NCBI RefSeq assembly: GCF_000517085.1 | Contig: NZ_KI912107.1 | Coordinates: 4,585,980-4,649,979, forward strand | Source: Saccharicrinis fermentans DSM 9555 = JCM 21142 | GTDB lineage: Bacteria; Bacteroidota; Bacteroidia; Bacteroidales; Marinilabiliaceae | Direction: 5' to 3' | Length of the DNA stretch: 64,000 nucleotides | Part shown: one piece after another, positions 1 through 8,308 of the stretch | Position numbering within the stretch: position 1 is the stretch's first letter | Layout: each line of letters starts with the position of its first letter | Program-made: the position numbers and the translations under genes | Notes under the pieces: generated by a model | The model's database searches: none | What the model was told of the DNA's origin: nothing | Seen by the model: only the letters and a program-made list of their open reading frames with translations

Positions 1-426
1 AGCTTGAGGTGGTGAAGAAATAGGCTGTTGGTTTTGCGTTTGTGCCGGAGCTCCGTAATTACCAGCTTGAGCCTGACTGCCCGGGTTATCTGATTTGCGA
101 CCCAGCAATTGAAGGTTATCTACATATACTTCAGTAGTATATCTTTTATTGCCGTCCTTATCGTCCCATGAACGCGTGCGGAGCTTGCCTTCAATATATA
201 ACTGGGTTCCTTTTTTTACGTAGCTTTCGGCTACTTTTGCCAAACCACCCCATATAACTATGTTATGCCATTCGGTACGTTCTGGTATTTGTTGTCCCGA
301 ACTGGTTGTAAATCCGCGTTCGGTTGTTGCCAAGGGAAAGTTAGCTACCGCCCTGTCGTTTTCGAAATATCTTATATCAGGATCCTTTCCTACATTTCCT
401 ACTAAAATAACCTTATTTACAGACAT
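1..426 (-). CDS. ssb: Single-stranded DNA-binding protein (3' end outside window)
   Basis: Read on the minus strand, the protein begins MSVNKVILVGNVGKDPDIRY, the usual start of bacterial SSB. The OB fold follows (ERTEWHNIVIWGGLAKVAESY, then a stretch with the KGTQLYIEGKLRTRSW motif), and then the Gln/Pro-rich linker. The C-terminal acidic tail lies beyond base 1, so the gene is partial. SSB coats single-stranded DNA in replication, repair and recombination. An in-frame ATG four codons upstream (438) is an alternative start; the one chosen matches the family N-terminus. It lies just downstream of mutY on the same strand, a neighbourhood common in Bacteroidota. Confidence 0.95.
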   Translation of the reverse strand, partial: MSVNKVILVGNVGKDPDIRYFENDRAVANFPLATTERGFTTSSGQQIPERTEWHNIVIWGGLAKVAESYVKKGTQLYIEGKLRTRSWDDKDGNKRYTTEVYVDNLQLLGRKSDNPGSQAQAGNYGAPAQTQNQQPISSPPQA

Positions 427-475
427 AATTTTATTCATTATTTTGGATGGATAAAAATACAAAAGTTCCTATCGA

Positions 476-1558
476 TTACAAACGATGTTTAGGTGTTTCG
501 TTAAATATTCTGCTTAAAGGCTTGGGAAAGGCGTATTTGTTTACTTGATCTGTTTTAATAAGTTGGTATTGGGGGCTTGTTAAATGTGCCAGTGAAGGAA
601 TCTGAATGTTTAGTATATTAATGATTAACCGACGATGGGTCAGTTGGTGTTTGAATGAATATTCCGAAATGAGATGTATGTCCTGTTGTGCAGTTAACTC
701 CCTGAGCTCGTCGGTGTTCAGTAGGTTTTGTGGTGAGATGACTTGCGTGGTTTCTATGAGTGGATACTGGTAAAGACCTCGCCAAATATCGTTGTGGTTA
801 CGACGCTGAATGACCGTTTGTTCTTCCTTGTTGAAGAGTACTATAAAATTGAGGTATCGTTTTTTAACCTGTAACTTCTTTTCTTTGACGGGAAGAAGGT
901 GGACTTTATTGTGCTGTAATGCCCAACATGTATCACTGAAGATACAGCATTGGCATGCAGGTAGTTGAGGTGTGCAATGCAAGGCCCCAAATTCCATGAT
1001 GGCCTGATTAAAGTCTCCATACGCCTTACCGTCATTGAGGCTTTGTGCCAGTTCTTCGATTTGTTTTTTTCCTTGGGAGGTGTTGATAGCGGTTTCGACA
1101 CCGTAAATTCGTGTGAGCACCCTAAATACATTTCCGTCAACCACCGTATGTGGCTGGTTATAGCATATGGAGCTGATGGCTGCGGCCGTATACGGTCCTA
1201 TGCCTTTTAGCTTTAATAAGCCATCAAAGGTGTCAGGAAATACGCCGTTTAATTCCTGTGATACATATTTAGCCGCTGCATGCATGTTTCTGGCGCGAGA
1301 ATAATATCCCAATCCTTGCCATAGTTTTAATACCTCGTCTTCGCTGGCCCGCGCCAGGTGATGAACGGTTGGGAAAGCCTCGGTAAGGGTTAAATAATAG
1401 TTTATACCTTGATTTACACGTGTTTGTTGGAGTATAATTTCTGATACCCAAACCCTATATACCTCACTGGTACGGCGCCATGGTAGATCGCGTTTATTCT
1501 CTTTATACCACAAAATCAAGTCACTACTGAATTTACCCATCTCAATTATTTTTATCAA
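476..1558 (-). CDS. mutY: A/G-specific adenine glycosylase MutY
   Basis: Base-excision repair glycosylase that removes adenine mispaired with 8-oxoguanine. At 360 residues it is of normal length. The helix-hairpin-helix motif (LKGIGPYTAAA, about 117-127) and the catalytic Asp141 (VVDGNV) are visible, as is Glu40 (SEIILQQT). Four Cys at 195, 202, 205 and 211 have the C-x6-C-x2-C-x5-C spacing of the 4Fe-4S cluster. A C-terminal NUDIX-like 8-oxoG recognition domain follows (about 230-350). An internal Met at residue 7 is an alternative start. It is divergent from the HU gene and upstream of ssb. Confidence 0.96.
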   Translation of the reverse strand: MIKIIEMGKFSSDLILWYKENKRDLPWRRTSEVYRVWVSEIILQQTRVNQGINYYLTLTEAFPTVHHLARASEDEVLKLWQGLGYYSRARNMHAAAKYVSQELNGVFPDTFDGLLKLKGIGPYTAAAISSICYNQPHTVVDGNVFRVLTRIYGVETAINTSQGKKQIEELAQSLNDGKAYGDFNQAIMEFGALHCTPQLPACQCCIFSDTCWALQHNKVHLLPVKEKKLQVKKRYLNFIVLFNKEEQTVIQRRNHNDIWRGLYQYPLIETTQVISPQNLLNTDELRELTAQQDIHLISEYSFKHQLTHRRLIINILNIQIPSLAHLTSPQYQLIKTDQVNKYAFPKPLSRIFNETPKHRL

Positions 1559-1596
1559 AAATAGAGTTTTTGTTTTTTTATTTTTCTAATTCGTTA

Positions 1597-1604
1597 TATC
1601 TTTG
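1597..1604 (+). promoter_or_regulatory. Bacteroidota -7 promoter element for HU
   Basis: TATCTTTG matches the TAnnTTTG consensus of the Bacteroidota housekeeping sigma factor, 60 nt upstream of the HU start codon. No well-spaced -33 TTTG is evident; the nearest TTG is 24 nt upstream. Confidence 0.55.
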
Positions 1605-1663
1605 CATTCTGAATTTTAGAAAATTAATGTAATTAGTTGATAATTAAATAATTTTAAAGAGAG

Positions 1664-1948
1664 ATGACAAAGGCTGATATTGTAAACGAGATTTCAAAAG
1701 ATACCGGAATTGAGAAGGTTACAGTTCAAAAGGCTATTGAAGCTTTTATGGAGACGATAAAAGGTTCGTTAGTTAAGGGAAAAAATGTATATTTACGTGG
1801 GTTTGGAAGTTTTATTGTAAAAGAAAGAGCTGAAAAAACAGCTCGCAATATTTCTAAAAACACTACTATCATTATTCCTAAACACTTTATTCCGGCGTTT
1901 AAGCCTTCGAAAAGCTTCGTTACTAAGGTGAAGAATAATGTGAAGTAA
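1664..1948 (+). CDS. HU-family DNA-binding protein
   Basis: Small nucleoid protein of 94 residues. It begins MTKADIVNEISKDTGIEK and has the HU/IHF dimer helices, then GFGSFIVKERAEKTARN, which leads into the DNA-binding beta arm. The intercalating-proline region reads IIIPKHFIPAFKPSKSF. HU bends and compacts DNA. It lies 115 nt downstream of divergent mutY and 29 nt upstream of a small basic protein gene that probably shares its transcript. Whether it is HU-like or IHF-like cannot be settled by eye. Confidence 0.93.
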   Translation: MTKADIVNEISKDTGIEKVTVQKAIEAFMETIKGSLVKGKNVYLRGFGSFIVKERAEKTARNISKNTTIIIPKHFIPAFKPSKSFVTKVKNNVK

Positions 1949-1977
1949 TTGGTTATTAATAGTTAAATTTTTGTAGT

Positions 1978-2070
1978 ATGCCAAGCGGAAAAAAAAGAAA
2001 AAGGCATAAGATGGCTACGCATAAGCGTAAAAAGAGGCTTAGAAAAAATAGGCACAAGAAGAAGAAATAA
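1978..2070 (+). CDS. 30-residue Lys/Arg-rich basic protein
   Basis: A short ORF begins MPSGKKRKRHKMATHKRKKR and ends in a run of Lys; over half of its 30 residues are Lys, Arg or His. It starts 29 nt after the HU stop and is followed by a terminator hairpin. Tiny proteins of this composition in this position are common in Bacteroidota. By composition it resembles small ribosome-bound proteins, but that role is inference. Confidence 0.7.
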   Translation: MPSGKKRKRHKMATHKRKKRLRKNRHKKKK

Positions 2071-2101
2071 TCTTCCCCATCTTATTGTGAACACATAATA
2101 G

Positions 2102-2147
2102 AGAACAAACATTAGAAGAGTATTCTTCGTTGTTTGTTCTTTGTTTT
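2102..2147 (+). terminator. Terminator after the HU / small basic protein unit
   Basis: AGAACAAAC (2102-2110) pairs with GTTTGTTCT (2132-2140), with a further AGAAGA/TCTTCT-like stem inside, followed by TTGTTTT. It lies between the small basic protein and RNase G and argues that the RNase G start codon is downstream of it. Confidence 0.6.
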
Positions 2148-2221
2148 ATGTGGGCATAAAAAAAAGTTCTCGGAAACAAGCCGGGACAAAAGTTCTTATT
2201 ATTATTGAAATACCTACTATT

Positions 2222-3772
2222 GTGAGTGCAGAACTATTTGTTGATGTATCTCCCGACGAGCTTTCTATTGCATTGCTCGAAGATAGAAGATTGGTAGAGT
2301 TAAGAAAGGAAAAAGGCGACGTACAGTTTACCGTAGGCGATATTTACCTGGGAAAGGTGAAAAAAATTATGCCAGGACTGAATGCTGCTTTTGTTGACGT
2401 AGGATACGAAAAGGATGCTTTTTTGCATTACTTGGATCTTGGACCCCAGTTTCGTACCCTAAAGAAATTTCTTAATATAGCCAAGACTACTAAAAAGGGA
2501 GGCGTTGCCTTACACAAAATGAAAGCTGAGCTGGATATCGATAAAAACGGTACCATTTCAGAAGTTCTCTCCGTAGGTCAGGAAGTGATGGTGCAAATAG
2601 CTAAGGAACCCATTTCAACGAAAGGGCCGAGGCTAACTTCCGAATTATCCATTGCAGGACGCAATTTAGTGTTGATGCCTTTTTCAGATAAGGTTTCAGT
2701 GAGTCAGAAAATTAAATCTGCCGAAGAACGAAACCGCTTGAAAAAGCTGTTGATTAGCATTAAACCCAAGAATTTTGGGGTTATTGTCCGAACTGTGGCA
2801 GAAGGCAAACGAGTAGCCGAGCTGGATAAGGAGTTGAAAACCCTTACCCGTCGCTGGGACGAGCCCACTGCCAAATTATTTAATCTTAAGCCACGGGCAT
2901 TAGTTGTTGGTGAAATTGGCCGTACCTCAGCCATTCTTAGGGATATTATGAGTCCTTCATTTAACAGCATCTACATTTCTGATCAGGAAATGTGTAAAGA
3001 GGTTAGAGAGTATGTGGGCTTGATTGCGCCCGATCGAGAAAAAATTGTGAAAGAATTTAAAGGGGACGTCCCTTTATTTGATCAATTTGGAATTGAAAAA
3101 CAGATTAAATCGCTTTTTGGAAAAACAGTTTCCTTCAAAAGCGGTGCATATCTTATTATCGAACACACCGAAGCGCTTCATGTTATTGATGTGAATAGCG
3201 GAAATCGATCAAAAAATGCAAGTACCCAGGAAAATAATGCCTTGGATGTAAACCTTGCCGCTGCCGATGAAATTGCAAGGCAGTTGAGATTGAGAGATAT
3301 GGGTGGAATTATAGTGGTCGATTTTATTGATATGCAAAAGTCGGAACACAGGCAAAGAGTGTATGATAAAATGAAGGAAGCGATGACTTCTGACAGAACT
3401 AAGCATAACATCCTTCCGCTGAGTAAATTCGGACTCATGCAGATTACCCGCCAACGTGTACGACCGGAATTGTCAATCGAAACCGATGAGACATGCCCTT
3501 CCTGCTATGGAACAGGAAAAATTGCACCCGCCATCCTACTCGAAGAGAAGTTGGAAGACAGTATAAAAAAAGCTGTCGAAGGACAAAAGAGTAAAAAGTT
3601 GACCCTGAAGGTTCATCCTTATCTGGGAGCGTATCTAACGAAAGGCTTCCCATCCGTTTTTCTAAAATGGAAGTTCAAATACGGTTTTGGACTGAAGATG
3701 ATTCCTTCCGCCTCATTAAGTTTTTTAGAGTTCAAGATCACCGAAGATAAAGAAAAAAGGGTTGACCATTAG
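2222..3772 (+). CDS. rng: Ribonuclease G/E family endoribonuclease
   Basis: Single-strand-specific endoribonuclease of rRNA maturation and mRNA turnover. I chose the GTG at 2222 (516 residues, VSAELFVDVSPDELSIALLE) over the ORF's ATG at 2141, which lies just after a terminator hairpin and adds 27 residues unlike the family. Domains in order, numbered from GTG: S1-like RNA-binding region (about 35-110), RNase H-like region, and DNase I-like catalytic domain. Mg2+ ligands are visible as Asp323 and Asn325 in HVIDVNSG, with Asp367 in VVDFIDM. The Zn-link is CPSCYGTG (Cys425, Cys428). No long C-terminal degradosome scaffold is present, so it is the RNase G size class. Confidence 0.93.
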   Translation: MSAELFVDVSPDELSIALLEDRRLVELRKEKGDVQFTVGDIYLGKVKKIMPGLNAAFVDVGYEKDAFLHYLDLGPQFRTLKKFLNIAKTTKKGGVALHKMKAELDIDKNGTISEVLSVGQEVMVQIAKEPISTKGPRLTSELSIAGRNLVLMPFSDKVSVSQKIKSAEERNRLKKLLISIKPKNFGVIVRTVAEGKRVAELDKELKTLTRRWDEPTAKLFNLKPRALVVGEIGRTSAILRDIMSPSFNSIYISDQEMCKEVREYVGLIAPDREKIVKEFKGDVPLFDQFGIEKQIKSLFGKTVSFKSGAYLIIEHTEALHVIDVNSGNRSKNASTQENNALDVNLAAADEIARQLRLRDMGGIIVVDFIDMQKSEHRQRVYDKMKEAMTSDRTKHNILPLSKFGLMQITRQRVRPELSIETDETCPSCYGTGKIAPAILLEEKLEDSIKKAVEGQKSKKLTLKVHPYLGAYLTKGFPSVFLKWKFKYGFGLKMIPSASLSFLEFKITEDKEKRVDH

Positions 3773-3787
3773 GTCAACCCTTTTTTT
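3753..3787 (+). terminator. Rho-independent terminator of RNase G
   Basis: GGGTTGACC (3759-3767) pairs perfectly with GGTCAACCC (3772-3780), flanked by an A tract and a T7 tract. The hairpin includes the RNase G stop codon (TAG 3770-3772). Confidence 0.93.
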
Positions 3788-3819
3788 ATTAAAGACAAAC
3801 TAGCATATCTACGATAAAC

Positions 3820-4087
3820 AGTTGGAATTAACACCTGAAGAAAAAGACATCATACCATCATCATACCAATCTTATCTCTATAGGTCGAGTGGCTTTATGG
3901 AAGCTCGTTATATTGATGATTATCCTATTCGTAATATGCTAGTAAAGCTAAAGGTAAGGCGACGAGGTTGAGAGATTACGATAGATAGTAAAAAGAAAAA
4001 GGTAAGCCGTAATTGGGAAGTAATAGCGCAGGGTACTCGAATAAGCGAAGAGTATGCTGCTTTTTTTAAAGAAATTAGTCGATTCTA
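3820..4087 (+). pseudogene. ISAon1-like element: remnant of the N-terminal ORF
   Basis: Translation gives LELTPEEKDI, SSGFMEARYIDDYPIRNMLV, KLKVRRRG then a stop, and finally EEYAAFFKEISRF. This resembles the small first ORF of ISAon1/ISL3-like Bacteroidota elements (the phrase pattern GF..AR.IDDYPIRN...K...RRR). It has in-frame stops and no start. Its last 50 bases (about 4072-4125) reappear at the 3' end of murA (31573-31627). Confidence 0.6.
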
Positions 4088-4119
4088 ATGCCATAAGCTG
4101 TCAGAGTCTTGAAGTTTAT

Positions 4120-4391
4120 CTGGGCGCACTTGAGGTGGTAGTGCGGCTGGTTTTGAAGGGAAGGAAGTATGCGCCGGACGGAAAGGAAAGCTGATGTAGG
4201 GAAGGAAGTGATCTATTGTTCTAGACCTTTTTGGTCCTTTTTATGGCAATGATAAATTAGCGAAGCTTATTCATGAGGGCCTTTTAATATATACTTTCCT
4301 GAGTAAAAAGGACATATCGATAAGCAGCAAAAGCAGGGTATGTATCAAAAGAATCAAGTTATCCTCTCTATACAGTAACAATATTTTCAAC
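4120..4391 (+). repeat. Dispersed repeat R1, copy 1
   Basis: About 270 bp starting at CTGGGCGCACTTGAGGTGG and containing GATCTATTGTTCTAGACC. Near-identical to 32579-32901 and partly to 61307-61452. It contains one copy of a roughly 50-bp unit (TTAGCGAAGCTTATTCATGA ... GAGTAAA) that occurs twice in the second copy and not at all in the third. No coding capacity seen. Confidence 0.75.
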
Positions 4392-4429
4392 CTTGAAATG
4401 ACTTCAAGCAAAATACAAGTAGTTACAGA

Positions 4430-4560
4430 TAACGGAAGTACCAATGCTGCAGCAGAATCTTTCACTGCAAAATAAAGGATTTCAGAAGGCAATTCAGAGG
4501 TGTTGTTGATGTAAAGTTCTTTTTATTCAGATTAACAAAAATATTTGCACGACAACTATA
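4430..4560 (+). pseudogene. ISAon1-like transposase, C-terminal remnant
   Basis: Reads NGSTNAAAESFTAK, a stop, then RISEGNSE-type frameshifted sequence matching the NRSTNAAAESFNAK and FRGVVDVKFFLF tail at 32030-32155. The motif is typical of the C-terminus of ISL3-like DDE transposases. It is a fragment only; the catalytic domain is absent here. Confidence 0.6.
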
Positions 4561-4599
4561 CCCAATATTTACACCCAACTTTTGGCACTGACCCCAAGC

Positions 4600-5189
4600 A
4601 ATCTGTTTTTTACATTACGACACCGGTAGCCTTTTTTGTCTTTGATTAAGAGTGGATAACACGATTAAAAAGTTATGCTTTTTAAGTTTAGTGCTGTAAT
4701 TTATACTTCACCTGGTTTTATTTAGCTAATGTTTTGTTTTATGAAGAATACTAATCATTCTTATAACCTCTTATATGCTAATGTTCGTAATAGTTTTTAG
4801 TTGTTAAATATTTGTTAAAAATAGCACTGTGAATAACAGCCTACGCGTTATTGACGCATGTTTTTACAATACTCATATTAAGCATATTACTCATATTGTG
4901 GTTATCATAAGAATTATGGACTTGTCAAATTATTCTTTGTGGTGATAAGGATAGAAATTTATGAACTGACCCTGTAACTGCTTATCCCTCAAAAAAATTA
5001 ATTATTGATAATTATCTTCTAGTTGTTACTTTATTCATGTAAAATTCTGTTTAACCTAATGTATTCGAAATCAAATTTCATTGGTCATTGAATATATATC
5101 GCTAGTCATGTAAAAATGCACGTTAACCATAATAACTCTAGGTTTTGTCAGAACTAAATTCGTTCTCTTTAAGTCAAAACTTAAAAAAC
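4600..5189. other. Intergenic stretch, no gene seen
   Basis: AT-rich spacer between the transposase remnant and the coiled-coil lipoprotein. I see no ORF with recognisable content, no RNA gene and no strong hairpin. Confidence 0.5.
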
Positions 5190-5197
5190 TATTTTTG
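5190..5197 (+). promoter_or_regulatory. -7 promoter element for the lipoprotein/beta-barrel pair
   Basis: TATTTTTG fits TAnnTTTG and lies 40 nt upstream of the lipoprotein ATG. No obvious -33 TTTG at the expected distance. Confidence 0.5.
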
Positions 5198-5237
5198 CAG
5201 CCGTTTAACGATAATTAAATTTTAACAGTAAAAAATT

Positions 5238-6953
5238 ATGAGACTGAAGAAACGTAATTTAGTGTCTTTTGCTAGCGCGGCATTAGCTTTAAGTTTAACC
5301 TTTACAGGTTGTATTGATAATGAGGAGTCTGATGGTGTATATGCCATGAGGCAAGCACAGGCTGCATTGATTAATGCGAAGGCAGAAGCAGAAACCATCC
5401 TTGCAACTGCACAAGCTGCCTATGATAATGCCAGAGCGCAAGTTGAACTTGCTGAGGCTAAAGTTATTGAGGCAGAAGCAGATTATCAAGTGTTACAAAA
5501 CGAGGCAAAACAGCTTGAGAATAGTATTCAAGCAGAGCGTGATGCTGCAGAAATAGCTATTTTAGAAGCGCAATTAGAGGTAACCTTGGCTGAGCAAAAA
5601 AAGGCTTTGGCTGATGCTGAAAACGCTATTGAATTAGCTGCCTTAGTGAATGAGCAAGTTTTAGCAGAAGCTCAACAAGATTTAGCAGAGGCTTTGCAAG
5701 ATCTTAAAGATAGAGTGGCTGCAGAAGAAATTGAAAACTCTGTATTAGAAACTTATGTAGATCGTTACGATGTGCTTACTGTAGAGATCACTAATCTTCA
5801 GGAAGAAATTGTAGGACTTACAGCAGAGATTGCATTGGATAAATTGTATGCAATTGGCGGTGATTCTGAAAAATTAATTGATGAATTGGCTAAAGTAATC
5901 GCTGAAAAAAATGCTGATAAAGCCGACCAAGAAGCTTTACAGGCTCGTTATGAAGCTGTTCTTACTGATTTATCTTCTATTGACGCCGAAATTGTTTCTG
6001 CAAAAGATGAAGTTGCTGCATTAGAAGCAAGTATCGTAGAAACAGATGTACTATTAGAAGATGAAGAAGATAAAGTTCGTCTTGCTGCTCAAAACATGTC
6101 TGATGCTCGTTTAGCTTATGATGGACAATATTATGTCATCAATGTGAACGGAACAATTGGTGCCCTAACTACCAAATCAGGTTATGAAATGGACGCTGAG
6201 TATTTAATGGATGAGGCATTTGACGCTTATAACTACGCATCCGATCTTAAAGATGTTGTGGATGACTTTGAAGGAAACGATCCGGTTGAACATGAAGTAG
6301 ATGCAGAATTGTTTACTACTTATGATTATGAATTGGAAGAGTCACACATGGTAGCTGCCAATGCTCGATTGAAAGCAGAAGGTGGAAGTACATCTTATTT
6401 ATTTAGAGAAATTGATTTTTACGAAGATATTGTAAGCTCTACTTCTGATGCAGATGATAAAGAAGATGCACAATTAATCATCGACTTCCTTAAACTAGTA
6501 GTGACTGGTTACGAAGAAGAAATTGGTGGAACTACTACTGAAGCCGGTGTGGAAGCTTTAAGAAATGCTTATTTTGCTGCTAAAGATGTGTATATAGCTA
6601 AAGAACTTGCTTTTGATAATGCCTCAGATGCTTATGATGCTGCGGTTGAAGCCAAAGCTGTCATTGAAGCCACTAAAGCCGAAGCTCAGGCTGATATTGA
6701 CAATCTTGAAGATTATATTACAACTATTCAAGATGGTAACAAGGAAATGATTGAAGAGGCTATTAGCGATGCTAAAGAAGCGATCATTTCTATTGAGGAA
6801 GCACTTGCAGTTCTTGATATCAATTCTACACAATGGACTGGATTAATTGCTGTTAAAGAACTAGAGTTGTCTCAAAAAGAAGAAAAACTTGCAGTTAAGC
6901 AGCAAGAAGCTGATAGTGTTAAGGCGTTAATCGATGCTGAATTAGCTAAATAA
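5238..6953 (+). CDS. Coiled-coil lipoprotein, 571 residues
   Basis: The N-terminus has a basic start, a hydrophobic stretch and the lipobox FTGC with Cys25, so it is a predicted lipoprotein. Residues about 35-165 are an almost unbroken Ala/Glu/Gln heptad-like coiled coil (QAQAALINAKAEAETILATA). A second coiled coil spans about 185-285. A more globular acidic segment follows (300-430, Tyr/Asp/Glu-rich), and a last coiled coil to the end. No enzyme motif is visible. It is followed 82 nt later by a predicted outer-membrane beta-barrel and they probably form a two-gene operon ending at 7901. A scaffold or periplasm-spanning role is only inference; I do not recognise the family. Confidence 0.8.
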   Translation: MRLKKRNLVSFASAALALSLTFTGCIDNEESDGVYAMRQAQAALINAKAEAETILATAQAAYDNARAQVELAEAKVIEAEADYQVLQNEAKQLENSIQAERDAAEIAILEAQLEVTLAEQKKALADAENAIELAALVNEQVLAEAQQDLAEALQDLKDRVAAEEIENSVLETYVDRYDVLTVEITNLQEEIVGLTAEIALDKLYAIGGDSEKLIDELAKVIAEKNADKADQEALQARYEAVLTDLSSIDAEIVSAKDEVAALEASIVETDVLLEDEEDKVRLAAQNMSDARLAYDGQYYVINVNGTIGALTTKSGYEMDAEYLMDEAFDAYNYASDLKDVVDDFEGNDPVEHEVDAELFTTYDYELEESHMVAANARLKAEGGSTSYLFREIDFYEDIVSSTSDADDKEDAQLIIDFLKLVVTGYEEEIGGTTTEAGVEALRNAYFAAKDVYIAKELAFDNASDAYDAAVEAKAVIEATKAEAQADIDNLEDYITTIQDGNKEMIEEAISDAKEAIISIEEALAVLDINSTQWTGLIAVKELELSQKEEKLAVKQQEADSVKALIDAELAK

Positions 6954-7035
6954 TACCGAGAAGAAGTATGCAGGAGCTTTATAGATGCTCCTGCTTATGT
7001 AAAAATTCTTCTCTTCACTTTAAATTTAGCTACAG

Positions 7036-7848
7036 ATGAAAAATAAAAATATAATTTATTCTCTTTTTTGTGTGTTTGTGCTTTGTTGGTTTTCAACCAA
7101 TATGGAGGGACAAAACGGAGAGTATACTCCGCAATCAGGTGATAAAATAGTATCGCTTAAGTTTGGTAGGTTGAAGGATTATGGAGAAATAAATGGGTAT
7201 TACGTTAATCGTATTGCTAACGGAAGTTCTACCTCAGTTATTGATTATCCTACTTTAAGCACAGACGATCCTTCTGCAACAATCTCTATCATTGGGGTGG
7301 AAGTGAAGTATTTCCTTTCGCCCAATATAGCATTAAGATTTGGAGGAGGTGGTGCCTTGGCGGGTGTTCCTTCAAGAGACTATGTTCCCGGAGTTAGTGT
7401 AGACGGAAGTAGTTCGCCTTATTCTATTCCTTCTTACTCTATGTTGGAGGGGAAAACAACGATGGAAATGTATGGTGATCTTGGTGCAGATTATTATTTC
7501 TCTACTAAAGTGAATCGTCTTTTTCCTTATCTAGGTGGTGAAGTAAATGGGGTTTATAGTCAAATGGAAATCTTTGACGGTTTTAGAGGAGTGGACTCTA
7601 ATGATGAAGTGATTGACACCTATGATACCCGCAGAGGCGAAGCATATGCCTTCGGAGGGGGTATAAATGGTGGTGTAGATTACTATATCGCTCCAGGTTT
7701 ATTTATCGGAATGGAAGTGAAAGTTGCATCTTATATGTATGCAGTGAAAACTATTTTTCCGCAACCTGGGCTAGATGCACAGGAAGCCGATGCACATAAC
7801 TTCTCCTTTTTATCTCAACCAGTTATTAAACTTGGGTTCAAATTTTAG
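7036..7848 (+). CDS. Outer-membrane beta-barrel protein, 270 residues
   Basis: It has a signal peptide (MKNKNIIYSLFCVFVLCWFS), alternating strands rich in Gly and aromatic residues, and the C-terminal Phe (PVIKLGFKF) typical of BAM-assembled barrels. Segments such as FLSPNIALRFGGGGALAG and GGGINGGVDYYIAPGLFIGM are typical of small porin-like OmpW/OprF-type barrels. It lies downstream of the coiled-coil lipoprotein, upstream of a strong terminator, and may be its membrane partner (inference). Confidence 0.8.
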   Translation: MKNKNIIYSLFCVFVLCWFSTNMEGQNGEYTPQSGDKIVSLKFGRLKDYGEINGYYVNRIANGSSTSVIDYPTLSTDDPSATISIIGVEVKYFLSPNIALRFGGGGALAGVPSRDYVPGVSVDGSSSPYSIPSYSMLEGKTTMEMYGDLGADYYFSTKVNRLFPYLGGEVNGVYSQMEIFDGFRGVDSNDEVIDTYDTRRGEAYAFGGGINGGVDYYIAPGLFIGMEVKVASYMYAVKTIFPQPGLDAQEADAHNFSFLSQPVIKLGFKF

Positions 7849-7873
7849 ATAAAAAAGGATAATATATAATCTT

Positions 7874-7901
7874 AAGGCAGCCTATATAGGCTGCCTTTTT
7901 T
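7874..7901 (+). terminator. Terminator of the lipoprotein/beta-barrel operon
   Basis: AAGGCAGCC (7874-7882), loop TATATA, GGCTGCCTT (7889-7897), then a T tract. Confidence 0.92.
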
Positions 7902-7913
7902 GGTTTAATACAG

Positions 7914-7956
7914 TAAAAAAAACGCCGCAGTCATTTTATTAAAATGATTGCGGCGT
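7914..7956 (-). terminator. Terminator of tRNA-Arg
   Basis: On the minus strand a long hairpin (stem ACGCCGCA...TGCGGCGT around ATTTTA/TAAAAT, 7922-7956) is followed by eight T (7914-7921). It sits immediately 3' of the tRNA. Confidence 0.88.
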
Positions 7957-7961
7957 CGCTG

Positions 7962-8033
7962 TAGCCCCAACTGGACTCGAACCAGTATCTAGTGTTTAGG
8001 AAACACTTGTTCTATCCCTTGAACTATGGGGCC
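7962..8033 (-). tRNA. tRNA-Arg (anticodon CCT)
   Basis: Cloverleaf on the minus strand. The acceptor GGCCCCA pairs with TGGGGCT. The anticodon stem AGTGT/ACACT encloses the loop TTCCTAA with anticodon CCT (reads AGG). The T arm is ACTGG-TTCGAGT-CCAGT. The 3' CCA is not encoded. 72 nt. Confidence 0.95.
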
Positions 8034-8050
8034 TTCTTTTTTAGGCGATG

Positions 8051-8081
8051 CAAATATATAATATTAACGCAATTTTAACAA
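8051..8081 (-). promoter_or_regulatory. Promoter of tRNA-Arg
   Basis: On the minus strand TTG (8081-8079), a 20-nt spacer, then TATATTTG (8058-8051), a full match to the Bacteroidota TTTG-N19-21-TAnnTTTG promoter, 17 nt before the tRNA 5' end. Confidence 0.75.
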
Positions 8082-8308
8082 CCCTATTGGTATATCTCAC
8101 TAATAAAATATTGAATGGCTCGTAAGAGCGATTTCTATCTATTCTTTTTTGTGGTGGAGCTGGCTGGTTCGAATAATAGATGCCGATGATGTCTCATTTT
8201 TATTTTTGATTCGAACTAAATTACGATTGTTTATAAGAATAATTAGTATTGCTTGCTTGAATTTGTATCTTTATATGTAAATGATCATTCAATTTACTAG
8301 CAGAGTTT

